64,000 nucleotides of DNA from the NCBI GenBank assembly GCA_008690995.1, contig VRMN01000014.1, forward strand, positions 310,001 through 374,000, given 5' to 3'. Origin of the DNA: Porphyridium purpureum (taxonomy: Eukaryota; Rhodophyta; Bangiophyceae; Porphyridiales; Porphyridiaceae). The notes beneath the pieces are model-generated. The model did no database searches. It was not told where the DNA came from and saw only the letters and a list, made by a program, of their open reading frames with translations. Every line of letters starts with the position of its first letter. Within the stretch, counting starts at the first letter, position 1. Made by a program: the position numbers and the translations under genes. Shown here piece by piece: positions 47,381 to 56,986 of the stretch.

Positions 47381-48624
47381 CTGGTGATACCTGTTCCCAC
47401 TGTTTCTCGCTAATGACCTGGAATTAACTGGGCAGATCCGACAACTCAGAACGTTTCCGCTTCGAGCATATGTCAATCAAGAAAGATGCGCTGGTTCTGC
47501 GGTTCCATCGCACGAAGTCTGAACCATGCAGATGACTTCAGCTCAGACGAGCCGAAACACGTGTTTGTTAGCCCTCTCTGGCCATATTTGGGCGCGTTTC
47601 TCTCGCTGGCGCTCTATCTCATGGAATACACAGCAAGCGGAGAGTCGCATTTACTTGATGGAGGGACGCTGAATTGGCAAATGCCAAGTAAAATGCGAAG
47701 TGGTATCTGTCACCCGGATATTGAAAGCCTACTTGAGAGCTTCGGCTGGACCCAAAAGGCTATGGGACTATTTCATTTCGAGAAGGGTCGACAAGCCATT
47801 GCTTCGAGGGGCGAGCAGGCTCCGAAAACGTACTTTCGATTATTTTGCGAGGAGGAGGGTCTATCGGAGGAGCAAAGGAGCGCTGCATACATTACCAGCC
47901 AGTGGGAGATCAGTTTGTAGGCCGACTGGTCGCTGGGCTGCCGCTCAATCGGCCACAATTCGCGGTGATGCTACGAGTATTCCAGGAGGAAGATTTTCTC
48001 GAAGCTATTTTCCGAGCGCAGCTTGCGCGTGCGCGAAGGCTTTTGTCTCCCGCTCTTGCTGACTCTGGATGCGGGTTGAAGGTCCCACTTCAAAACGTCC
48101 TCGTGGCGCAGATTGTTTATTATCGGCGGTGGCCGGGAGGTCTCATTTTGACAACACACGCACTCTTTAAGACCTTTCTATTTTGCCCAGCGAGTCACTT
48201 CATGATGAACGCGCTTCATTCAGCACGTGTTGGGGGTTCGCGAAAGACGTTGCGAAAGAGCATTTACGAAGCAACCGGGATTCCGGCATCAACAATTTTT
48301 TTGACATTACTTTCAGAGCTCGCAGAGACGCAGTGGGAAACCGTGGATGCCATGCAGTCGTTTATTTGCGACAAGCTTGCAGGCCTTGTGTTGCCCAAAT
48401 CAAACGTCACCAATTTGTCGCTGGATGCAAGACTGAAAGACTTTGGCGATGAGCTGCGCGCGTTCATAACGAAGCAGGCACAACAGGTGCAGGTGACAGG
48501 CGCGCTGTCGCAAGATGAAAAACATGAAGAACTGGGCCAGCTGTTCCGCCCAACGTGTATTCATGTGGTTCTTGGTTTCACCGTGCCCCCGAGGACTTTG
48601 TCTTACCAAAGGGCATCGCGCTGA
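47381..48624 (+). mobile_element. Decayed tyrosine-recombinase gene (Crypton-like), right part
   Basis: Several + strand pieces match a tyrosine-recombinase family frequent in oomycetes and algae: KKDALVLRFHRTKSE followed by EPKHVFVSPLWPYL and LALYLMEY (core strands before the catalytic box); a GTxSFR box; then SIIL-RGGGSIGGAKER and GDQFVGRLVAGLPLNRPQFAV, the hallmark end of the catalytic domain. A C-terminal helical domain (VPLQNVLVAQIVYY, HALFKTFLF) follows. The gene is broken by several changes and also split by gypsy element 1. In related elements a single recombinase gene moves the element by cut-and-paste (Crypton); a DIRS-type retroelement origin cannot be excluded. Confidence 0.6.
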
Positions 48625-48683
48625 GAGAAGCTTGGCGCCTTTGGTGGTGTGGAAGGCACGAACCTCACGTTTGAGCATATTGA

Positions 48684-48995
48684 TTGCTGCGCTGCAGCGA
48701 AATGCTTACTACAAGCACGTACCATCGCTTTTCTGAATGGCGCTTTGTTTTGCAGGCGCTTTGCAAAAAGCTAAACGAGAAAGGAGTTGACGTCTTCAGC
48801 GTTGACGCAGTCAAAGCCAACGAGCTTTTCGAGAATATGGTTGCTCTTGGTCTTGCCCCTGCGTCCGTGATTCAACAGGGACGAAAGCGACTGCGCGCGT
48901 CGGACAGAACAATTTCAACTATCTGTAGCACAATGCGGCTCGAGACTGCAAGAAGCGGACTTCGAGAGAACGCTGGATACGCAGAGATCCGGTGA
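48684..48995 (+). pseudogene. Unrecognised short frame after the recombinase fossil
   Basis: 104-codon frame with helical, charged sequence (LQALCKKLNEKGVDVFSVDA). A TTTGTTTTGCAG just before its conserved-looking part resembles a 3' splice site. It may be the tail of the recombinase element or unrelated. No family is recognised. Confidence 0.25.
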
Positions 48996-51408
48996 AATAA
49001 AGCGGATGAAATTTATTTCGGACTCCTAACACTCAAAGCGGGCTGTCCAGGGGGTGTGTGTATGTGAATGTGTATGTGCCTGTGCTCTGCGGTTGCGCCC
49101 ATTTTGCGCAATATTCAATCATGACCGCTGTACAGGCAATCTTTGGCCTGGCCGGTACTCTCGCGCACCAGTTCGCTGGATCGTGGAGTCAAACCCGTAG
49201 ATGTTCTGTTTACGAGGCGCTTGTGTGGCGAGCGAACTGAGCACGTTCTCGTTCGCCGCGCTGCTTGAATAGGGAGTACAATGCAGCAAGCGCGTTCCCA
49301 CGTCCAGCAGCGTCGCCGCCTCAAACGCTTTACAAGAGTTCTCCAGCGCAACCACGGCGGCGTGCACATCAATTCGCGGGTTACTGCGGGCATGCGGCGA
49401 TATTTGCAGTGGCAGACCCGGAGCTTGCAATTGCACGTACGCCTCGTGCGACGATCCAATCGGCAAGATTCTGAATGCGCGCATCCTTTTCACCGAGGCG
49501 ACTCATCTCAAGCCTTCCTAAGGCGAGTCATAACCGTCTTGGGGCAGTGTGTGCGAACTCCATTCGCACGCGACCGCCGTTTACGTGACGAAAAGTGTTA
49601 GTTCGGCATTTTCATGGTGGCTGTGGCAGACAGTACGGAAGGAGGGAAAGCATGTCTTTGATATTGATGTTTGCAGCTCTTTTACTCCAGTCGCACTGGA
49701 ATCATTGGCACCTCTTCGCTTGAAAGCCTTTTCAGAATCTCTTCCTTGCTTCGCAGAGTCAACGCATTCGCATTATGAATTGTATTCCCGTCGTGCTCTT
49801 ACGACCCTGCTCGACGTAAACGAGCCCCGACAAGGTGAAGTCGTGTGGAGCACTCGAATGCTCGCAGCAGTTTTCCAGACGCAGCCTGAATGTGCAGCAT
49901 TCTTTTCGCAAATTGCTCATGCAGTGATGTGACACCCTTCGTGCAAAACTTGTTTTGCAAATGCATCTTGCGATCGTTGCCGAAAATTCCTTCCAATCAC
50001 AGAAATTTCACACGATGAATACAGGTTTGCGGTTTGACATTCCACTCCTTTCTGTGACGAAAAAACCGAGGAAGACGCTGTACCTCTGTGCACTGCTTGA
50101 AGCGCCTCACACAGCGTTGTGTTGACCGGAGGGGAAGTTGTTTCCGACCGCTCTGAGCTCGAGGGGGTGCGCGCGCTTTAGCCTTCATTTCGTAAGCCAC
50201 CAGCCATGTCATGCCGGTTCGCAGTTCCGGCCGACCGGTGGCTGCGAGTGCACCGCACATTCTGTGGCCAGTGTGCGAGTAAGGTAATGTTTTGTGCGGG
50301 CGATGCGGCGCGATGGGCCGTGCCTCGTCCGTATGTAATGACTCCAGCGCCGGTGCGCCAGGGCTAGCTGCTCTTCGAAGGGCTCTTTTAAGCAAGAACA
50401 AGGATAGGAGAGACATTGTCAGGTTGACTAAAAAGGGAGGCTTCTTTTCTGGCCACCTGCTTGTGATTTTCTGCCACAGTGGCCTTTGTCTGTATTCTCG
50501 GTCATACCGCGGCGCCTACCTTTTAAGGGTTCCTGGGCTATTCTTCTTGCGAAAATGGATATGATGTGCATGTTTAGGTATAATGCCAGTGCTGGATTGG
50601 TAATCCGGCATTGGAGCTAAAAGATACTCTTCCTCGGGGGAGTACAATGAGCGGAGCGGATGCAAGGTGCGCTCAAGCGCAATGTCCACCGTGAAGCGAT
50701 GAGACTGATTTGCTTTGCTATTCTCTTGGCGCCTTGCTATCCCTCACGTAGCGTATGGCTGTAAAAGGGCAATGGGCCTGCTGGGTCGACATATATAGGT
50801 TTTACCCTGAGACAGAAGAAGAAGGAAGGAAGGGGCAGAAGAAATCGTATACAGCTAAGGCAACTTGGGAACAGAGTTGGTAACCGTTCTCAACAATAAA
50901 TGTTCTCGGGTGCGTGAATGTCAGCACGTTTCATGGGCGTCTTAGATCGTGCCAACTATCGCGCATCTTGTACCACCCGCATAGCCCCAAAAGAATGCGG
51001 GGCGTTGTATGCGTCCAAACTAGCAGGTTTGTGATGCGATGCGAACCCATGCCGCTGCCTCAGCGCGAAATTTTCGAGCCGCGCGGGTAGCGGTCAGTGC
51101 GGCGCATCATGCACGCGGCGTACTGATCCTAGCGCACTGAATTTGGCCCCCCTTTTGATGCGTACCGACTACTCCATTGGGCGAACATATGAATCGACAT
51201 ACCCCGTGGCGCTCCTGCAGTACCAAATTGTCTTTTTTTCATTGTTGTTGCAGTTATTTTAATTGCTCATCACTCAACACTGAACGAATCGTCATGCCTA
51301 GGGAAAAGGTAACAGCCGCGCCAGTCTATTCAGAGCCTCAATGTGCCCATCACCACACACGCATCCTTTTCCTTTCTCCCTCTCCTGGCAGCCGCTGCGC
51401 TCCTTCTG
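48996..51408. other. Transposon debris without recognisable genes
   Basis: 2.4 kb between the recombinase fossil and the tandem gypsy block. It has a TG-rich run (~49051-49084), unrecognised frames at 49119-49493 (-, 124 codons) and 49549-49932 (+, 127 codons), an imperfect hairpin around GGATTGGTAATCC (~50594-50606), and a stretch at 50790-50900 with TATATA, a polypurine run and AATAAA that may be part of an old LTR. No function can be assigned. Confidence 0.4.
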
Positions 51409-51705
51409 TGTTACCAATGCTGTGCCTTTTACTCTGCTTCTTCTTTCTTACCTCTTCTGTCTCCGAGCAAGACCTGACCGGCTAGTCCGGGCAGGCGCGT
51501 CGCCTTTTTATACCCTTACTTCCGCCAGGGACAGCAAGGCGCCAAGAGAAATGACAATGCAAACCATTGGCATTTCTGCGCGCGTCTAGAAGGTTCTGGA
51601 ACCTCTAGAAGCTTCTAGAAACGGTTAAACGGTCTACCGGCTTAGCGGCTTACCGGTTTCGGATTAACCGAACCGTTCTAGGTGACTGGGGTCGAACGGA
51701 TAACA
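51409..51705 (-). repeat. LTR at left end of the gypsy tandem
   Basis: 297 bp, TGTTA...TAACA. Very close to the element 1 LTRs. TATA box on the - strand at 51503-51512. Confidence 0.93.
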
Positions 51706-51853
51706 TCTCCCCCCCTCTTGGCTCGACGTCTCGGCGAGACTTCAAACTAAGTTGCATTCTTGGCTCGAGGAACCCGCGCTCCGGGAGAAAACCTCTGCCT
51801 AGCAAACTTCTCACAATACCCAAGTCATTCAGAGTCAGACTCCTCGATAATTT

Positions 51854-54800
51854 TCAACAAGTCTGGCTCTGAATCGGACGCTGGCAGGTCGTCGGGTACT
51901 TCTTCATCATTTTCCCTGCCATGTAGTCTTCGCGTCCATAGTATGGCTTCAGATGTTGGATCGGAAAAACATCATGACAAGCCACACCCTCGGGCAAAAT
52001 CACTCGGTAAGCATGCGAGCTTACCTTCTCAATGACAGGCACCGGACCAAGAAACTTTGGTGCCGCCAAATCACTCTTATTCGGCCGCAGTTGCGGCGCC
52101 GTGATCAACACTTGATCACCAACTTGAAACTCTCGGGCATCCTTGCTTCGATCGAAGAACTTCTGCATTCTCTCTTGGGCTTCGATCAAATTGTCGCGGA
52201 CTTCTTCATGGACTTTGCACAGGCGAAACCAGTGCTCCGCCATGTCCTTTGTCTGTCCGTCGCGCGCAGGCCTCCACCTTTCGCTCGGTGGAAACCAAGG
52301 ATCCCTTCCATATACCACTTTGAACGGCGCGAATCCAGTGGCACTGCTTGGTGCAGAGTTGTACGCAAACTCGTACAACGGCAAGTCTCGCACCCAGCCA
52401 CTATTCGTCGCCATCAACTTGAGCATTTCCCGAATCACGCGGTTCACTCGCTCAGTTTGGCCATCTGTCTGCGGGTGGTTGGCAGTAGACATTGCCAACT
52501 TCATGCCCACCCGCTTGCTCAGCTGCTGCCAAAAGGTGGACGTGAACAGCGGATCTCGGTCAGATACAATTGACTTGGGGTATCCGAAACGGCTCACGAC
52601 GTGCTTCACGAACAAGTCAGCACAACGCTTTGCTGTCAAGTCCTTGCGCGTCGGGATAAACAGCGCCATCTTCGAATAGCGATCCACCACAGTCATGATT
52701 GCATCACAGCTGCCTTCGCTCCGAGGCAGCTCCGTCACAAAGTCCATCGAAATGTCGACCCAAGGTCCTTCTGGGATCGACAAGGGCTTCAGCTTTCCAA
52801 ACGACCGATTCTCAGACTTTGTCACTTGGCACGCGTGACAAGTCTTCACAAAACGGCTCACGTCTCGCTTCATCTTTGGCCAGTAGAAGCGAGTGATCAA
52901 AGATGCATACGTCGTGTCCGCTCCACGGTGCCCCGCTGTCGGGATATCGTGGTGGAGTTGCATGACACGCTCTCTGAACTTCCTCGGCACGCAAACACGA
53001 TTCCTCAAGTACAAGAGCCCAGCTTCGGTTCGAAAACCCTGGTGGGTCGGTAAGTCTTCCATCAAAGTACCCAAGTCTGGGTCACTCGAGTACGAACCCA
53101 CGAATGCCTGGAAACCCGCACCAAATTCATCACACCGAACTTGGTACTCTAGCGCGTGCAACTCTGGCTTCCTCGACAAAGCATCGGCTACCACGTTCGA
53201 CTTTCCCTTCACATAGTCGATCGTGATGTCAAACTCGGCTAAAAAGTCCAACCACCGTGCCTGCCGGCCATTCAGCTCCTTCTGCGTCATCAGATGTTTC
53301 AACGCCTCATGATCCGTATGAAGCACAAACTTTGCCCCGTACAGATAAGGTCGAAACTCTCGCAGACAGTGAATGACGGCCATGAGCTCACCTTCATAGC
53401 TGCTGTACCTGGTCTCTCGGTCCAGCAGCTTACTCGACGTAAACGCGACCGGTCTGCCTTCCTGTGCCAGCCATCCCCCCACCGCGACTTCAGAGCGGTC
53501 CGTGTACACCTCAAATGGCTTTTCAGGGTCTGGCAAGGCCAACACCGGCGCTTCCGTCAACATACTCACAATCTTCTTGAAGGCCGACTTGCCTTCATCT
53601 CCCAGTTCGATCAGCTGCTTCTTCGACTTTGCGCTCTGCAACAGCGAAGTCAGCGGCGCCACGACGGTAGAGTATCCTTTGACAAACCTGCGAAACCAGT
53701 TTGTCATTCCCAAAAAGGATCTCAACTCCGTCACCGTCTTTGGCACTGGCCAATCTCTCAAAGCTTCCACCTTCCGTGGATCCATCTTCACGCAACCGTT
53801 GCCGACAATGTTCCCCAGGTATTCAACTTCAGAGACGAAGAAGCTGCACTTCTTGCGCTTCAAACGATACCCCGCCCTTTGCAAGCGCGACAACACTTCC
53901 TTCAGGACCTTACCATGCGACTGCCGATCCTTGGTGAAGACCAAAATATCGTCCAAGTAGACAATGACGGTCTTGTCCAGCAGATCTGCAAACAGCTCGT
54001 TCATGGCCCTCTGAAAAGTTGCCGGCGCGTTGCAAAGACCAAACGGCATCACACGGAACTCGAACTGTCCGTACCTGGTCTGGAACGCGGTCTTCGGCAC
54101 GTCCTCTCTCCGAACACGCAACTGGTGGTATCCCGATGCCAAATCCAACTTTGAAAAACAATGAGCTGCGCCCAGTCGATCCAGCAACTCATCCATGTTT
54201 GGCAACGGATACCGGTCCTTCACAGTTGCGTCGTTCAACGCCCGATAATCGACGCACATCCTCATGCTGCCGTCTTTCTTCTTCACGAGCAGCACGGGTG
54301 CTCCAAACGGGCTCTGACTCGGCTGGACGAATCCTTTGTCCAGCAAGTCATCCAAAGTCTCTCGGAGGACTTTCAACTCCGCAGGGCTCAGTCGGTAGAC
54401 CCTGCCCACTCTCACAGGCTTTTCATCTTTCAGCCTAATCACATGCTCCACTGTTCGGCTCTCAGGCAGCCCTCGCGGCTCCTCGAACAGATTTTCGAAA
54501 TCATTGAGCATCTTCTTCACAGAGTCATCTCGTTTGCGCTCCACTGAACAGGGCTCCTCCCTTCCTTTCAGCACGCCGAGGTAGCACTCTTCTACCTCCT
54601 GACTCTTCAACAGCCGACGGAGCTCTTTCCGTGGCACCAGCATCTGCGTCATGCTCCAGGCCTTCTTCTCTCCGTAGGCCAACATGCCAGACTGCCAATC
54701 AATCACTGGGTTCTCCCGCTTCAGCCACTCCATGCCCAAGATTGCGTCTTGTCCCGCAATCCGGCAAATGGCAAAGTTAGCGGCCCCTGAGTACCCATCG

Positions 54801-55315
54801 CTCAGTTCAAACTTGACATTGGAGACCTCTCCGGCTGTTTCCAATACAGACCCATCCGCTAGGGTCACATGATCTCTCTTCCACGACGCCTTCTGCTTCA
54901 GGCCGTCGGATTTCTGCACAAAGTCCACGCTCATGAAGTTGTCCGTCGCGCCACTGTCAATCAAAAACGTGGCCTCTCCGTCGGACTTGTGCACTTTTCC
55001 TCGAACTCGAAGAAGCATGGCAGCTCCCATCCCTCCAAGTTCCTTGATCACGGGCTGATTTGCGCTCGAGTTTCGCCCACAAGGGGTCGGACAGCCAGAC
55101 CTTGGCTTACCAAGGCCACCACAGCGGTCTTCATTGCCGCCCCTAGAGGTCTCGTAACGTCTGCGAGCCTCCTTTCCCTCTGACTGTCCGAGGAACCTTT
55201 TTACTCGAGCTCCTCGTTTTTTGACTCCAGCGAGTCTCCCTCCAGCTGGTGGATAGTCTTCCTTGCCTCGGGACACTTCCTCGCGATGTGTCCCGGCCTT
55301 CCACAATTCCAGCAT
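51854..55315 (-). CDS. Element 2 pol
   Basis: 1153-residue frame, near-identical to element 1 pol: LIDSGATDNF protease, YLDDILVFTK reverse transcriptase, RNase H, and HHCC/DDE integrase with a GPY/F-like end. It overlaps gag in the -1 frame as in the other copies. Confidence 0.93.
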   Translation of the reverse strand: MLELWKAGTHREEVSRGKEDYPPAGGRLAGVKKRGARVKRFLGQSEGKEARRRYETSRGGNEDRCGGLGKPRSGCPTPCGRNSSANQPVIKELGGMGAAMLLRVRGKVHKSDGEATFLIDSGATDNFMSVDFVQKSDGLKQKASWKRDHVTLADGSVLETAGEVSNVKFELSDGYSGAANFAICRIAGQDAILGMEWLKRENPVIDWQSGMLAYGEKKAWSMTQMLVPRKELRRLLKSQEVEECYLGVLKGREEPCSVERKRDDSVKKMLNDFENLFEEPRGLPESRTVEHVIRLKDEKPVRVGRVYRLSPAELKVLRETLDDLLDKGFVQPSQSPFGAPVLLVKKKDGSMRMCVDYRALNDATVKDRYPLPNMDELLDRLGAAHCFSKLDLASGYHQLRVRREDVPKTAFQTRYGQFEFRVMPFGLCNAPATFQRAMNELFADLLDKTVIVYLDDILVFTKDRQSHGKVLKEVLSRLQRAGYRLKRKKCSFFVSEVEYLGNIVGNGCVKMDPRKVEALRDWPVPKTVTELRSFLGMTNWFRRFVKGYSTVVAPLTSLLQSAKSKKQLIELGDEGKSAFKKIVSMLTEAPVLALPDPEKPFEVYTDRSEVAVGGWLAQEGRPVAFTSSKLLDRETRYSSYEGELMAVIHCLREFRPYLYGAKFVLHTDHEALKHLMTQKELNGRQARWLDFLAEFDITIDYVKGKSNVVADALSRKPELHALEYQVRCDEFGAGFQAFVGSYSSDPDLGTLMEDLPTHQGFRTEAGLLYLRNRVCVPRKFRERVMQLHHDIPTAGHRGADTTYASLITRFYWPKMKRDVSRFVKTCHACQVTKSENRSFGKLKPLSIPEGPWVDISMDFVTELPRSEGSCDAIMTVVDRYSKMALFIPTRKDLTAKRCADLFVKHVVSRFGYPKSIVSDRDPLFTSTFWQQLSKRVGMKLAMSTANHPQTDGQTERVNRVIREMLKLMATNSGWVRDLPLYEFAYNSAPSSATGFAPFKVVYGRDPWFPPSERWRPARDGQTKDMAEHWFRLCKVHEEVRDNLIEAQERMQKFFDRSKDAREFQVGDQVLITAPQLRPNKSDLAAPKFLGPVPVIEKVSSHAYRVILPEGVACHDVFPIQHLKPYYGREDYMAGKMMKKYPTTCQRPIQSQTC

Positions 55316-56007
55316 TTGAGCTCGGTACGAACACGCCTCTGACCCTGCACATGTCCCAGCTCCATCGGGACAGGTCCTTCCTGCGCTGCACGACCGAAAA
55401 ATGGCGTCCTCACACTTGAATCACGCACGCCGCGGGTCGCATGAATGGCGTCGTCCACGACCACCGCCACCTGCGCAGCCTCCGCGAACGTACTCACTCC
55501 TCGCTTGTACACTTCCAAGCGGACCTCGGGCTTCAGACCCCTCACAAAGCGGTCCATCATTTCTGCGTCCGACAAGTCCGGAATCACAAGTGCCGCGTCC
55601 TGAAAAGCCGCCACATACGCATGGGCCGGGCCTTTCTGCGAAAGACGCGTCAACTTGTCCCTTGCACGCCTGATCGAATCCTGCGGCGTGAACCGAGCAC
55701 TCACGAGGGCAGCAAAATCATTCCACGTCGTGGGGATCTCCTGCGGGTAGCGTTCGCAGTTTAGAACCCACCAATGAAGCGCCTCTCCCTCGAAATAGTC
55801 TGATGCCAGGTCCACAGCACGCCTCTCCGCAAGCAGACGTTTCTCCAAATCGTCCGGGTGGATGCTCTCCAACAGCCGGCCCAAGATCTTCTTTCTCGCC
55901 TGGAACAACCACGTCTTCACAACCAGAAGGTCACGCTTCCCGTCGAACCTCATCAGACGGGCCTCCTTCGGGCCACGTGGTCCCAGCGTCTCCGAATCAA
56001 TCTCCAT
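55201..56007 (-). CDS. Element 2 gag
   Basis: 268 residues from MEIDSETLG. Capsid region followed by one CCHC knuckle (CWNCGRPGHIARKC). Near-identical to the gag proteins of elements 1 and 3. Confidence 0.93.
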   Translation of the reverse strand: MEIDSETLGPRGPKEARLMRFDGKRDLLVVKTWLFQARKKILGRLLESIHPDDLEKRLLAERRAVDLASDYFEGEALHWWVLNCERYPQEIPTTWNDFAALVSARFTPQDSIRRARDKLTRLSQKGPAHAYVAAFQDAALVIPDLSDAEMMDRFVRGLKPEVRLEVYKRGVSTFAEAAQVAVVVDDAIHATRGVRDSSVRTPFFGRAAQEGPVPMELGHVQGQRRVRTELKCWNCGRPGHIARKCPEARKTIHQLEGDSLESKNEELE

Positions 56008-56573
56008 GCTTTCTGGACTAAAGCACGCTCAACGATCACGACAACACGAACAGCAAGCCTCCGATGCTCACTTTCTCCAACAGCTGCGCGCAACCACGAA
56101 CGGGCTCGGTCGCCCTCACGAACACAAACCGACACACGAAGCTGTCCTCTCACGCACACACACGCACAGCAACCTCTCACGCACACACAACAAGCACACA
56201 GCAATCCTCCTCTGTTGCGCTGGATGGGGAGCGGCCCGGGCCTTTGCACTGGGGCGGGGATTATAGATGCGATCTTGTATGGAGGTGTTCGGCGCCTACC
56301 TTCGCAAAGGTGGTCGTGCGACACTAGGATGAATCCTAGTGAAGGCTGACCGTTACGGCTCTTGCCTACTAATACGTGCTAAGGCAGAGAGCGAGTCCGC
56401 CGTCAAGGCCTAGGCCTATCGTACAGCCAGGACTGAGACCCGCTTCCACCCGTCGCACCCTCCGGATCGACTTACTCGAACCCCCTTACCCGCAGACTCT
56501 CCCACCCAGGCAACCCCAGAGAAACTCTAAGAGAACCTTAGAGCAACCCCAGGTAACCAGCGATGATACCAAA

Positions 56574-56867
56574 TGTTACCAATGCTGTGCCTTTTTTACT
56601 CTCTTCTTCTTACCTCTTCTGTCTCCGAGCAAGACCTGACCGGCTAGTCCGGGCAGGCGCGTCGCCTTTTTATACCCTTACTTCCGCTAGGGACAGCAAG
56701 GCGCCAAGAGAAATGACAATGCAAACCATTGGCATTTCTGCGCGCGTCTAGAAGGTTCTGGAACCTCTAGAAGCTTCTAGAAACGGTTAAACGGTCTACC
56801 GGTTTAGCGGCTTACCGGTTTCGGACTAACCGAACCGTTCTAGGTGACTGGGGTCGAACGGATAACA
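56574..56867 (-). repeat. Shared middle LTR of the gypsy tandem
   Basis: 294 bp. Its left side abuts the primer-binding region of element 2 and its right side abuts the polypurine tract of element 3, so one LTR serves both elements. TATA box at 56665-56674 on the - strand. Confidence 0.93.
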
Positions 56868-56986
56868 TCTCCCCCCCTCTTGGCTCGACGTCTCGGCGAG
56901 ACTCCAAACTAAGTTGCATTCTTGGCTCGAGGAACCCGCGCTCCGGGAGAAAACCTCTGCCTAGCAAACTTCTCACAGTACCCAAG

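Larger units (their letters stand above)
51409..56867 (-). mobile_element. Ty3/gypsy LTR retrotransposon, element 2, same family
   Basis: About 5.46 kb with LTRs at 51409-51705 and 56574-56867, gag and pol, primer-binding-like site 56557-56571 and polypurine tract 51706-51719. It shares its right LTR with element 3. The left flank (TTCTG) does not match the right flank of the whole tandem (CCATG), so no target duplication frames the pair. It looks nearly whole; its left LTR is closer to element 1 than to element 3. Confidence 0.93.

Noticed and set aside
50790-50900. LTR-like cluster (TATATA, polypurine run, AATAAA)
   Set aside because: No clear TG...CA boundaries, no second copy and no adjacent internal region, so it is only mentioned as debris.
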